DNA of 64,000 bases, from positions 434,001-498,000 of the forward strand of contig JAMWFC010000033.1 in the NCBI GenBank assembly GCA_027475525.1. The letters are read 5' to 3'. Positions within the stretch are counted from its first letter, which is position 1. Each line of letters begins with the position of its first letter. Under the pieces are notes generated by a model. That model had not been told where the DNA came from and did no database searches. It saw nothing but the letters and a program-made list of their open reading frames with translations. Source of the DNA: Macrolepiota albuminosa (taxonomy: Eukaryota > Basidiomycota > Agaricomycetes > Agaricales > Agaricaceae). The translations under genes were made by a program, and so were the position numbers. This document shows, piece by piece, positions 10,615 through 23,062 of this stretch.

Positions 10615-11576
10615 CAGATCATAACTAGAATTATTAGAGCGGCGTCTACAATAAGTACAAACGGTGCCTTGATCGGTTAGTCCTCGACAATTAAATAAAT
10701 ACCTGCTCGTTTGCCATACTACGGAACCTTTGTTAGAGCTCAACATTCTCATAGTACTCGTATGCCTAGTGATTAGAGCAAGACTCAAAATACTGTCTAT
10801 AGGCAATGTTGTGACAATTTGTGATAATACCATCCAGGAAGCAGTGTCCACAGATTTTCTAAGCAAGATATGTATACATTAGGATCTATGTCTGCAGACA
10901 TCCAGTAAACTTCAACAACTACATGTAAGGTAGTGTTTTTTTACTAATCACTTCTAGACAACCTTGCTATATTTGGTGAGTGGAGTCTGAAAGCATATAC
11001 AGAAATATAGTATGAAACAACAAGGATGTAAATCTAAAAGAGATGGGAATATGAGAATTGGAAGAAGTGGAAGCAGAGCATCTCTATTCAGAAGTAAAAC
11101 ATTGTCTATACAGATATACCTGTGATGTGTTGCTCAACCACTGAATATCATCCTATGTTTATCAAAAAACATCTGGCTAACTTTTCCTGATTTAAATCTC
11201 ACACATGTTATGTTCTTCATGGGTATGCACCTACTTGTTGTTTGCTTATCCAGCATTTGGCAGCCAATGCCAGGAACTAGTGAGATCAGAATTCACATGC
11301 ACCTTAGCAAATAGCTGAAATCCTTGAAAAACCTATGTGATTTTAGCAGTATTTTCTTCTGAATGCAAAGTATTCCGGAAAAACACTTGTGAAAACTAAC
11401 ATGATTTGTTTTTCGCCATTTTTAATATTTTCTGCTATTGTCCAAAGCAATTTTCATGTACATAATTTGAAATTTGCTCAAGAAGACTAGTAATAAAAGC
11501 TAATTATGCCTCAATATAAATGAAAAAGAGACATGAATACTTATTGTTATGTCATCCTTGTAATTCTACATACTTC
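10615..11576. other. AT-rich intergenic, 3' flank of NLR1; part of the inverted repeat
   Basis: No gene supported. From about 11330 upward the sequence is recognisably the reverse complement of 27583-27870, so the inverted NLR duplication runs past the stop codons. CpG is scarce. Confidence 0.55.
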
Positions 11577-14500
11577 CTATGCTTGAGTAGCATCCTTGAC
11601 TTGGAACATGGTGTGACCTTCTTGATACAGCCTCCATCCACTAAATTTTTCATTGGGAATGCAGCACCTATATTCAAAATAGAGGCGCTCCTTGGGAAGA
11701 CCCATTGTATTGCACAACTCAGTAGTGATGTGAAAGTGTTTCCTTGCATCTGTCATGTTATCTTGAGCCATAGAAATTTCACCAAGGGCCCTGTGTGCAC
11801 GAGCACAGTAAAGTAGCTCTCCAAATAGTATACAGTCTTCAATAATATTATGAAAGTAACTCCTAGCTTTATCAAGGTCATTGCCAGCTAGCTCAACCAT
11901 TGCAGTGAAGTATTTGCATTTTATAGTATTCCATGACAGATAACTCCCAGCATTTCTGACAGCAGAAACAATTAATTTCCGAGCCTGTTTCATGTCACCC
12001 TCCATTGCCAAGTACACAGCAAGGATAGCAGTTAGCTCAGACACATACTCTGTTGTCTGATCTGGCACTATTTGGACCAAGTCAAGTAATTGTGACCGCA
12101 GTGCTTTTGCTTCTGCATAGTCATGTCGTTTGTCAGCGATTTCTGCAAGTCCAAGAGACCCTGTTAGCCAGTGAGGCTCTTCCTTGTCTATGCCTGCTTG
12201 TATTTCTTTGAAAATATTCTTTGCAATGTCCAAGTGATTATTGTAAAGTTCTGTATAAGCTGCAGTAGTTTGAAAACAAACGAGGTGAGTTCTGCTGAAC
12301 TCCTTTCTGTATTTTGGCATAACATCAACATAAGCTTGGAATGCATTTGGCAGCCCTTTGATCATGGATAGGTCAATCATAAGACCTTCAAACCTCAATT
12401 TCCAATGGTGAATGCTGGGTGTGAACATAGTAGAAATAGATGACATTTGTTTTAGGCCTTTCTGTAGTGCACATTCTGCATCCAAGTAGTTCCCCTTCTT
12501 CATATATATAAGAGCAAGGCAGTATTCCAAATAGGCAAGGAGAAATGGATCTCTAGGGAAAAGAGTCATGGCACGGACTTCCATCAGTACTTCCTCTGCT
12601 TCTTTTCTTTGTCCAAGTAACTGCAGCAGAAATAATATGGCAAGTAGACAATATAACTTTGCATATGAGATTTTGGACCTTCGAAAGATTGAAGTCCCAA
12701 TCTTGTACTCAATACAGAACACAGAATGATGCTTGCTGATGTCCAAAGAAGATACCACTGGAAGTAGGGACACCGGACGGCAGCAATGAAAAGTCAGGGC
12801 ACTAATGAACAGTGCAGTGCAGACTAACACATTAGCAGTAGCTTCATGGGCCTTTAGCCAGTGTGTAAGAACATGTTCGATGTTCACATTCTCCTGGGCC
12901 ACAATCTTGGCATCTTCAACATGTGCGGCATAATGTAACCGTACTTGTCTGAAGAATGGATTCATTGAAATGTCTCCATCATAACGGCTCATAATGTATA
13001 GGCGTATTGGTGCCAGAAGTGTTATGAAATCACCATTCAAGTATGCGAGAGACTGCCTGCACAATGCATCTGCACAAGTGTCGATGTTTACTGTATCGGG
13101 GAGTATGGAAGTAAGCCGTGACCTGCTAATTCCCTGAGGAAGAAACGCGATGATCTGTAAAAGGGGATGGACCATTTCACCAAGCTTGACAAACGAGGGA
13201 GAGTTGAGCGATGTCTCAATCGTGACAGCAAGGCTTTGAGCCTTCCCATCCCCAGCCTCAAGTAAAGTTGCACGCTGACGATCCCATGCATTGACTAGAT
13301 CTCGAGGAGTCCATTCATTCTGAACCGCTGCCTGTGCAAGCAAATTAATTGAGAGAGGGTGGAAGTCTATGGCAGCGAGCAGTTTGGTGAGGATTGGTTT
13401 TTCAATGGAAGGGTAGTATGCCTTGAAAGCTTCACATGCGGCGCTTTCTTCGAACACCGGGACCCGTAACCTGATCCAGTCAAGGTTTGGAGGCAGTACA
13501 CTTGTGCGTGTGGTGATAAGTATGGCCACATTGAGCCTCGCACCGATCCCATCAATGAATTCTGCAATCCGTCCAGCATCCACAGGCGCATCCAAAAACG
13601 TTTCAGCGTTGTCGAGGACAAGAAGTGTCTCGGAAGTTGAGAGTGCCTTTGATATCAGATTGTGAACGTTGACCGAAGTCGCAAATCCCAATGATCTTGC
13701 GATCCGGTCAAGGAATGTTCCGAAATTCGCCTGGCTGACGTCCATATCATCGAAACGCGCAAAAAACCTTCGATCTTGGAATTTCGAGACAATCCTTTCA
13801 TCATTTAGAACGACACGGGAAATCGTACTTTTCCCAATCCCTCCAGAGCCAATAAGAGCAACGTGGTGGCATTCAAGCAGAGACTCGACCGTACTTTGGA
13901 CAAGTTCATCCCTTCCAACAAAGATTCTCGGCCGAACAGGTAGTGCACCAGGTTCTTGAATATTCCTACCAAACAAAATCAGCTTCTACCTGCAGGACAA
14001 CTAAAAGTACATGCGTTCTGTCGTTGGAAATCCCTAACATCTGAGAGTCTTGAAATTCAGCGAACAGTTTGTCGAGCTTCAAATTGTTTGCAATATTGAG
14101 CTCCGTCTGAGGAATTCTTCAGTGCGTTTCGGAACGGCAAAAAAATCGTCACTACATTAAAAAGAACGAGCAAACGAGTCAACTCATTCTTCCACTTGAG
14201 AATAGTTTCCTGGTTGACTGTGACATGGAACATCTTCGACCACAAATTCTTCTTTGCCTTTAATTTCACTGCATCCTGCACATCGTCTACTGAGCTAGAA
14301 ATACCGACAAAGTGAGATATAACTTGGCAAAAATTTCAAGTGAAGAATTCCAACCTTTTGAGGTCAGTTAACGCACGACGGAAGGTGTCGTCGAGCTGAT
14401 GTTCTGGGATTTGGGAAGTCGAACGCCAAACTACAAGGCCAATCATCTGGCATTGCTCTGCGACTTCTTTGAAATCATCTTGATTCGCAAATGCATTCTG

Positions 14501-14830
14501 AGCAAATTGTTAGTCGGGATTGAACCAAGGAGTGCCACGATTCTACTTTGACAATATCAAGTATTCCTGCGACAGATGCCAGCACCCCCTTCACTATCTC
14601 CAGGGGGATCACATTGTTTACATTATTGATAGTCTGTATAGCGATATTCAACCTTGATATAGCCCGTTCATGATTTGGACTTCGAGGGGACACTGGTAGT
14701 TCTCTTGCGATTCTGGCGAGTCCCGCCTAATTGGCAGAAAACCGGTCAGCTTTAGGAACAGGGGATACATAGCTCGAGACCGGATACATACGCTGGTTGT
14801 CATGATGCTGTTCTTCCGAGTCTGGGACAT
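11577..14830 (-). CDS. NLR-type STAND protein NLR1: helical N-domain, NB-ARC, TPR
   Basis: Predicted intracellular signalling ATPase of the fungal NLR/STAND group (NB-ARC plus TPR); members act in non-self recognition or regulated cell death, but no function is known for this one. Six exons on the minus strand: 14830-14792, 14726-14547, 14497-14355, 14294-14156, 14106-14039, 13965-11577; about 985 residues. The N-terminal ~190 residues are helical (AIQTINNVNNVIPLEIVKG, FANQDDFKEVAEQCQMIGL) and resemble N-domains of other basidiomycete NB-ARC/TPR proteins. NB-ARC: VGRDELV, P-loop GSGGIGKST (near residues 229-237), Walker B TLLVLDNAE, LITTRTS, and HPLSINLLAQ. The second half is TPR-like helical repeats (LEYCLALIYMKKGNYLDAE, TAAYTELYNNHLDIAKNIF). 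The sixth-exon join uses a weaker donor (GTTAGG) but is the phase that works in both paralogs. Confidence 0.85.
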
Positions 14831-15801
14831 GATACTGTTTCTACAACGAAAGGAGATCGTGGTGGAGTAGCGAGAAGAAGAGAACACCAAGGTCAAAGCA
14901 TATATAATGGAAAATACACCGTGGGTTTCATTGCTGTGGTGAGTACCATTTCAAGCGGTTGTGCATACGTCTTGCCTTATCTGGACCTTTTAGAGACACA
15001 ACGATATAATAGGTTTTTTTTAGATCAAACAAACGGACCTCTCTTGAATGAGGCTGAGAAAGGTTTGAACAACTGTCCACTGCGTGAGTGACCGGGATGT
15101 ATGTTTATGTGGAATATATGTCATTTAGACGCGGGAGAATCTGCCCATTCCCTGTACCCAGTGCATGTGTTGAGATAAGCGTCGGGGGCGGGCACATTTT
15201 TTCCTGCCCGCTGCCCCCAAAACACAGTTCGGCGTTGCGATCTTGTAGTCCAGGTCAGTTGGCCCGCCCTCCCATCGGTGGTCATGCGGACCAATCCACA
15301 GAACATGAGACGAAACAACATCGAACCAAGGGACCTTCAGTCACTTTTCCCAAAGTGGAATAGCCTGATAAAACACACCTCGCAGGACTTGATTAGGCTA
15401 GCAAAGATAAATAAAGGACCTTTAGAAGACCGTCATCCGTGCGTTAGAACATCCAAATTTGCCATGGAATTAGGCTAGCAAAGATAAATAAAGGACCTTT
15501 AGAAGACCGTCATCCGTGCGTTAGAACATCCAAATTTGCCATGGAATCTCTTCACGAAGTACAGCAGACAGAACAGTTCCAATATGTTATCATGATCTCA
15601 CAGTTTAAAATCCTGACCGCAGAAAGTCGTCGAACTGCTGTGAACTAATTCTCCGTTCGCAGTTCGCGGAAATTTCCCATGTCCACAGCATCAAAAGGTG
15701 TGAACTGAAAAAACTGAACGAATAATTGAGCACCTGAGCAGATTACGGATCAAAGGAATGTGAAATCCTGTACAGTGACTCTTAATGTGTGTTTTTTTTT
15801 G
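14831..15801. other. intergenic between NLR1 and Copia1
   Basis: 14831-14981 is the NLR1 upstream region and mirrors 24163-24324. The rest has no supported gene. It holds one of the 77-bp tandem duplications (15392-15547). Confidence 0.55.
15392..15547 (+). repeat. 77-bp exact tandem duplication
   Basis: Two copies starting with TTAGGCTAGCAAAG at 15393 and 15470, period 77. One of six with the same period in this window; see findings. Confidence 0.95.
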
Positions 15802-15806
15802 GATAT

Positions 15807-16107
15807 TGTTGACCGGGAGACTATACAATTGGGTCAGCTTGAATATGGTCACATGACTTATAGTTGTAATTCCACATCGACGTGTCAAACAGCCTCAGTG
15901 GTTTTCTATCACCATAGATTGACTCTGAGGCTGTAAGTGACCGTTCCTCATACTTTATGATTGATACATATCTAATAACTTACGACCTAGTGTTACGTCT
16001 CTATTAGGTATAATCTGAGTGGTTTTCTATCACCATAGATTGACTCTGAGGCTTGTTACGTCTCTATTAGATTGTGCATTCTCTCAAGCTCCTAGATCAG
16101 TACAACA
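15807..16107 (+). repeat. Copia1 5' LTR
   Basis: Starts TGTTGACC and ends TACAACA. Contains twice a ~36-bp motif with AGTGGTTTTCTATCACCATA, the first copy bounded by inverted GCCTCAG/CTGAGGC, which could form a hairpin. Confidence 0.93.
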
Positions 16108-16242
16108 GGTTATGGGCATCCTTTAATGGATTGCTTGTACTATCTTTGAAGCCAGAGGCCACTCATTTGACTTATTCACCGCATATACTTGGTCTTGTGG
16201 AACGGATTCCAATTGTTATATCATTTTTTCAGGGTCATCACG

Positions 16243-19200
16243 ATGACTGACCCTTTCCATCATCGTCATTATTCTCCGGTAGCGTCGTTGTCTTCAAGAC
16301 CAATACCGGGGACCTCTTCGAATGGTGCCAACACACAATCAACTTTTACTCATCACTTGCCTCCGCATATAGCCAACTTTCCTCCTGATTCGGCAAATAC
16401 TTTAGTCTCAAACTCACATACTGAGGCTCTGAAACGTTTTCGTTCTTTTATTCCTCGTGCAGTGTCTAATTTTTCCACCTCTTTTCATAATCACTCGCTG
16501 ATTACACCCACTCCAGCACCTAATGTTCCTTCCTGTCATCCTTTACATGCTCCTACCCCAGTCCATGTACCTCATACTTCTCCTGTACTTTCTCGTGTTC
16601 CTTCTGTAATGTGAGGTAATCCTTGTCCGCCATCTGTTCCTGTTAATCACTTGCACAATACAACGTTTACACCTCCTTCTCCCGTTCCAAATTTTTATTG
16701 TCCACCCTCAGTTTTTGTTCGTCCTTTTATCCCTCCTTTCCAGGAGAGGTCTTCTCCGATTCCACTCTCACGACCTCCTTCTGCTTTCTACAACACTACT
16801 CCTCAGCCTGTCCCTGCTCCAATCCCTGCGCCTTGGCCTGCTACTACCGCAATTCCTGTTCATCAACATGTGAACAACACTCCGATCCAGCAAGTTCCTC
16901 CTCAGTTTCATCCACAGCCATTGAACAACGTTCATGCTCAACAAAATCCTCATCAATTCCAAGCACAGCAGGCCACGCACCTTCCACATCAGATACCGAT
17001 GCCTGATCATTTCATGGGGGCTTATCCTTTGCATGATCATTTTGCTGCAGCTCCACAACATATGCCGGTTGTCAATCAGCCTATCATTCCTCCAGTCCCA
17101 GTAGAACCCCAGGCACTTTGGAATCATTACGATGAAATCCAACCCCCAGTAGCTCAGCCGGATTACAATCATGCTTACGCACCAGCCATTATACACCAGC
17201 TTTTACTGACTCCAAATTGCCTCCCCTTACCACGATTCCTCGCTTCACGTCTTCAGCCGACTGGGGCTTATGGATAAATCCTGTCATGGCACTTATCGAT
17301 CATCTTGGCCTCAATGGTCACGTTTGTCCGTTACCCCCAATGGGGGCACCCTATGATCCTACATGTTGACTGGCTCTACCGCCCTCCTATCCTCCACACT
17401 TGACAAAGGAAGACTCATTGGCTTATGAGATGTTCTGGAAGAACAACAATGTTTGTTCTTATATCATCTCAGGCCGTCTGTCTGCAGAAATCTTCAATTC
17501 CTTGCCTCCGGCACGAACTGGTCCTTATAATTTCCCAACGTGGACGGCTCGTGATCTGCTGGACTTTCTCCAAAGACGTTTCAGTGTTGGTAGCGCAGCA
17601 TCTGCCCAGCGTATAAAGGATTCTGTATTCAGACTTACCTGTGCACCGAATGCTATACCAGCCTATGTTCAAGCTTGGCGGATAGCAGTGAATCAACTCG
17701 CTACCACTCCCTGGGATTTCACACAATACGAGAAAATTCAGCGCTTTATGGATGGCATTGCAGATCACAGAGCTTACAATATGTTGCGTGAAGAAGTTCG
17801 TCGTTCTTGGGACAACAATCCAGATGGCACTTTTGATTTCTTCCACCTCACCAATACTATCCTTGATATCAACGTTGACGTTCGGCGTAGAATGGCTGTC
17901 TCAAATCCCCAACCTCGAGAACGCACCTCCCAACGCTCTTTTGCCACTATGCCAACTATGACAACGAACAATACTCCGGCTAGCGAGATCAAACGTGGCA
18001 CTTCAAATGATGGCCAGAAGGATCACATAAATCGACCAAGAGCTAATATTGCCGTAACGGAAGACTCGATGCCAGATTCAGCTACAGAACCTATTATGCC
18101 GACTCCAGCTTTTCTTACAGACGATCTTAATAATCCTGTACTCTCTACAATTACCGAGGATGAGGAGAATGACATCGATTTCCACCTTTATGTTGTTCAG
18201 GGTGATAAGACTGAAGGAATGACAGCTTTTTCCGCTTTCATGAACTCTATGCCATCTGTTGCCTTCGTGAGCATTACTGGTCAATTTAACGCTATTCTTG
18301 ACTCTGGATGCACGACACATATCATCAGAGATCGAAAACATTTTTGGACGTATAATACAGCTCTAGCCGTCCCCATTGGAACTGCAAACTGTGGGACTCT
18401 CAACACTTTAGCGTGTGGTGACGTTCGGTTTCGATTGTGTATCAATGGCGAAGCAAGAACGTTAGTCCTCAAAGATTGCTTACATGCTCTGGACGCACCT
18501 ATTAATCTTCTTTTGGTGGGCTCCATGGTGGAAAATGACATGAGGATCACCTTTGAGAAGGAAGCTACTACCCTATTTTTCCCAACACATGCAACAAAAC
18601 TTGGCAGCGAATCATTTCAAGCCACCGTTCACAAACGATTATTGTTCCTTTACTGTGATTTCTTAGTATTGGATCAACAAGTTCAAGTGTCTCCACAAGT
18701 ACTTTCGAGCTTCAAAAATTCTTTTCTGACGGTACCGATTACACCGAATCTGTGGCACCGCAGGATGGGACATCCAGCCAGAGATACCACAAGAGCGGTA
18801 CTGACGAAAGAATATGTTGAAGGAGTGCATTATACAGGATCATTTTATGACGAGAAGTGTATTCCATGCATTATTGGAAAACAACCTGCACGACCGTTTG
18901 ACAATCACGAACGTCGAGCCAGCAATGTTTGCGAATTGCTACATATGGATTCTTGCGGACCATTTCCAACACATTTTTCAAATGGGAATACCAGTCTTTT
19001 TCATACGATCTTAGATGACTATTCGAACTTTGGCAGTACAGAACTTTTATCTAAGAAGAACATGGCATTGACACATTTCAAAAGGATTCAGGCAGAATGG
19101 GAACTCAAGTCGGGGAACAGAGTGAAGAGTGTCCGTTGCGATGGTGCGAAAGAGTTTGTTGAAGGGAGACTAAAGGAGCACTTGGAAGAAAAAGGAATAA

Positions 19201-21716
19201 CCTTACAGTCAACGGTGGCATATGCGCATCAACAAAACGGAAAGGCGGAACACTATATATGTACAATTGAAGATACGGCACAAACCCTAATGGCAGAATC
19301 GGAGTTACCCATGTCATTTCTGGGCAATGCGATTCTAACGGCTCAATATCTTCGGAATAGACTACCGACTTCGACACTTTCCAGAATCACGACTCCGTTC
19401 AAGGTCATGGAAGGTAGGAAACCAGACTTATCGGATCTCCGAGTCTGGGGTTGCCAGTGTTTTGTCTTGCATCCAAAAGAGACACGTCGAAAAGGAGACA
19501 CCAAGCGCTTTGAAGCTATTTTTGTAGGATATGAAGAAAATTGGAAGGGATGGAAGGTGAGAGATTTGAATGGGAAATATTATTTCTCACGGGACGTGGT
19601 CTTCAATGAAAATACCCGTGGAAGACTAAAACCGCACGTACCTTTACCCATTAGGGACGCTCCAGACACTCCGATCACGGATGAACCCTCTTCATTAGCA
19701 CAACACAAACCGGTTTCCCAAGGGAATGAGCAGAGTGGGGAACATCAAGGGGAGATGGTGCACGACGGAGAACAAGGACGGCCTAAACGACATATTATGC
19801 GTACGACTGCGGGCAGGGCTTATTGGGAAGAGGTTTTGAAGAGGAATGAAAGACTCATGCATCTTTGAGCAAATCGAGAAGCCAGACTGGAATCTCATCA
19901 GAACTTGTCAGCAATACTAGACATTGATTCTCTACTGGCGACGAATTCATTTAAAACGGACATGATGGATCTCACACAATTCGAAGACCTAGCGATGTTT
20001 GATTTCAAAGCTTACCTGACGTATGGATCGGATCCTTTACCTTTTCGGAAACAACGTGAATATGACCTTACAAAGGCACCCGAAAACTATAATGAGGCAA
20101 TGAGGAGAACGGATAGAGATGTATGGATGGCAGCTATGAAATGGGAAGTACGCAGTCTATGGGAACAGGAGGTCTTTGTACCTGCACTTCTACCGCAAGG
20201 AAAAAAGGCGCTTGGAGTACGATGGGTGTTTGCACACAAATATAATCCAGATGGATTGATCATAAAAGGAAAAGAAAAAGCAAGGCTTGTGGCACAAGGC
20301 TTTAGTCAGCGACCAGAAGATTACGGTTCTACGTATGCTCCAGTAGCAAAAATGGCAAGCATTAGGATTGCGTTAGCATACGCGACAATGCAAGACCTGG
20401 ACATTTTCTCTTTCGACGTTAAAACGGCTTTTCTAAATGCACCGCTTACGCATGAATTGTATTGCAAACAAATTCCGGGTTTTCCAGACGACAATCCCAG
20501 GAAAGTCAATAGACTTCTTCGAGCACTTTATGGCCTAAAACAGTCTTCGAGAGAATGGTATACACTATTGAGGACAACTCTGGAGAATTTAGGACTGGTG
20601 ACATGCGAAGTGGACCAAGCTGTTTTTATTGGACGTTTTTCCTCTCCACCTCATACTTCGATCCCGAAACTCGATGACGGAGGAGATCTTCTGATCATTA
20701 TGTGCGTACATGTGGATGATGGACTCAATGTGACAAATTCGAAACCGCTTTACGACTGGATCATCATGGAAATGAATAAACGATTCACCGTCATTGATTC
20801 AGGGACATCTTCATTATATCTTGGTATTCGAATTGACAGGGATAGAGAGAAAAAGAAATTATGGCTTTCTCAAACTGGTTATGTTTTGGATTTACTTGCG
20901 ACATATCGCCTATTGGATGCGACTCCGTTATCACTCCCACTTGCGGTCAACTTAGACAACTTGCCGGACCCACCACCGAATTCACTACCAGAAATTGTGG
21001 ATGAAGATATTAAAGTACATTACCAACAACTCGTAGGATCAATCTTGTACCTGAGTCTCTGTACACGTCCGGATCTCGCATTTACTGCGATGTCCCTCAG
21101 ACAATACAATTCCTCTCCGACTCGTGCACATTTGTTAGCGGCAAAGAGAGTCTTACGGTATATTTCAGGTATGAGGGGGTACGCTCTGGAATACAATTTT
21201 TCGAGGACGATGACTAGTTCTTCTTCCAAACTGCTACTTCCTGCGGATTTTGGGGCGGTTGATGCCGACTGGGTGTCAGATTCAACAACAAGGAAAAGTG
21301 TTACAGGATATGCGTTTTTCATGTATTCGAGCCTCATTTTGTGGTCCTCTGTGAAGCAACAAACGATCGCATTATCCTCAACAGAAGCTGAGTACATGGC
21401 CTTATCTCATGCGATGCGAGAAGCACTTTCGATTTGCTATTTACTCACGACTCTGGATTTACCAATACCGAAACCATTTCCCTTATATTGCGACAACCAG
21501 AGTGCCTTGAATATTGCGAATTCGGATTCAATAACGTCTCGTTCTAAACATATTGATATTCGACATCACTTCATCCGTGAACACATTAATAAAGGTTCAT
21601 TTAAAACATTGTGGATATCGACATCGGAAATGGTCGCCGACATCCTTACCAAAGCATTACCCAAAGATCTCCATAACAAGTTCGCTTCATCCCTTGGTCT
21701 CGTTGATCGACTATAA
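16243..21716 (+). pseudogene. Copia1 gag-pol, with TGA stops and a frameshift
   Basis: Polyprotein of a copia element. Starts MTDPFHHRHY at 16243. Gag is interrupted by TGA at 16612 and by a frameshift around 17150-17200; TGA at about 17366 follows. Pol is then open from 17400 to 19868: protease DSGCTTHIIRD, integrase zinc site (LWHRRMGHPARD ... CIPCIIGKQ), and DDE core (HMDSCGPF, LDDYSNFG, NGKAEHYI). A further TGA at 19866 separates it from RT-RNase H (19905-21716): GVRWVFAHK, FDVKTAFLNAP, CVHVDDGLN, DADWVSDSTTRKSVTGYAF, and STEAEYMALS. A CCHC knuckle, present in Copia2, is not visible. The stops are single TGA codons in otherwise open frames, so this copy is not autonomous as read. Confidence 0.88.
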
Positions 21717-21749
21717 CTCATTTTGTCCACTTTCTCGCTGATGGGGTTG

Positions 21750-22050
21750 TGTTGACCGGGAGACTATACAATTGGGTCAGCTTGAATATGGTCACATGAC
21801 TTATAGTTGTAATTCCACATCGACGTGTCAAACAGCCTCAGTGGTTTTCTATCACCATAGATTGACTCTGAGGCTGTAAGTGACCGTTCCTCATACTTTA
21901 TGATTGATACATATCTAATAACTTACGACCTAGTGTTACGTCTCTATTAGGTATAATCTGAGTGGTTTTCTATCACCATAGATTGACTCTGAGGCTTGTT
22001 ACGTCTCTATTAGATTGTGCATTCTCTCAAGCTCCTAGATCGGTACAACA
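21750..22050 (+). repeat. Copia1 3' LTR
   Basis: 301 bp, one difference from the 5' LTR by eye; followed by the TSD copy GATAT. Confidence 0.93.
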
Positions 22051-22055
22051 GATAT

Positions 22056-22389
22056 TTGTCATTGAGACGCACACAAACAATTTCCCTATTGAGCCGTATC
22101 TGGAAACCTAGGTGTCAGGTAATGTAGGCATACAATACTCTTCAAGTTGGTCATGCAGTCCGATTCGTAGCCATTGACTGGAAGCACATCTAATCTCCAG
22201 ATAGTTTGCAGATAAGTAGTTGTATTTCCAGGGACCTGACAGGCTTACGTATCCAATTCCTTTTCCCACAAGGACACATGCTCTTTTGCATCCGTAATCA
22301 ATTCGAAATACTTTAACTTGGTTGTCAGTCAGTCACCACATCCTTCCAACTTGCAACATCAACGCCAGGCGTCTGGTATTAACGATCCT
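22056..22389. other. intergenic before FunK1-like fragment
   Basis: No gene or repeat recognised; presumably the 5' flank of the kinase fragment. Confidence 0.45.
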
Positions 22390-23062
22390 ATGGCCCAGTC
22401 AAAGGCAGCAGATCCCTTCTGCGATGTCGTACGTATACCACTTTCTCATTTCTAAACCTCACTATCTTTAACCTAATAAACCTCCACAGACCTCCAGAGT
22501 CATCACCCCACACTCCATGGCACAAATGCAGAATCTCCTCAACTCGCTTGACACGACTTCCAAATCTTCCAAAAACGATTTCCTCTCATTCTTTGTTCAA
22601 TCCATGTTCCAATCCTTCCTTCCTACAGACTTACACGATACTATGCGCGCAAATACTCAACTGCCCCTAGTACAAAACATACCCACACGTGACGGGGATT
22701 GCTGTCTTGTCAAAGACCAATGGGTTTTACCCAATGATGAACACCCAAATCCGACTTCAATCCACCACCGCTTTGCATGCTCCCTTGAACTTATTAATAG
22801 GCGAATTACGGACTGGTCTACCGTCAAAGAGTTCATGAGTGCCCTTCTAGACGTCGCTAAAGGTATGTATCAATTTTGCCGATCGCCCTCGCTTCCTCTC
22901 TTTGCATCATGTTGAATACTTATTGGTGGATAATACGTGAACACAGCCCACGCGGAAGTAACGACACATTGTAATATGGTCCATGGCAATATCACCCCGA
23001 TGAACTTCCTCGTTGATCGTAACGGAAAGGGTGTTCTCACTGACTGGGATCTAAGGAAGTGA
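22390..23062 (+). pseudogene. truncated FunK1-like protein kinase
   Basis: FunK1 is a kinase family expanded in basidiomycetes, of unknown substrate. Three exons read in frame: 22390-22428, 22490-22862, 22947-23062, with GT..AG introns of 61 and 84 nt. The last exon carries the catalytic-loop-like segment MVHGNITPMNFLVDRNGKG, with HGN where HRD/HGD is usual, and LTDWDLRK in place of the usual DWDL activation-segment start. It then stops at TGA (23060). The N-lobe (glycine loop, lysine) and the whole C-lobe after DWDL are missing. At about 175 residues, against the much longer family proteins, this is a gene relic or a kinase-derived fragment. It lies in the NLR spacer next to Copia1. Confidence 0.6.

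Larger units (their letters stand above)
15807..22050 (+). mobile_element. Copia1: Ty1/copia LTR retrotransposon, young but with disrupted frames
   Basis: 6244-bp element bounded by 301-bp LTRs and a perfect 5-bp target-site duplication GATAT (15802-15806 and 22051-22055). The LTRs differ at one position by eye (A at 16099 against G at 22042). A primer-binding site GGTTATGGGC follows the 5' LTR, and a purine-rich GATGGGGTTG precedes the 3' LTR. It lies between the two inverted NLR genes and is absent from their homologous arms, so it inserted after the duplication. Confidence 0.93.

Noticed and set aside
13966..14038. A 24-nt intron directly before the NB-ARC exon of NLR1
   Set aside because: Too short to splice and out of phase; the 73-nt intron beginning GTTAGG keeps frame in both paralogs.
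16768..17196. Antisense frame of 142 residues in Copia1 gag
   Set aside because: Arises from the Pro/His/Gln-rich composition of gag on the other strand.
16612..19868. TGA read as an amino acid (recoding) in Copia1
   Set aside because: TGA is a normal stop for every host gene here, and the TGA positions fit CGA-to-TGA mutation; a frameshift in gag shows that the copy is simply damaged.
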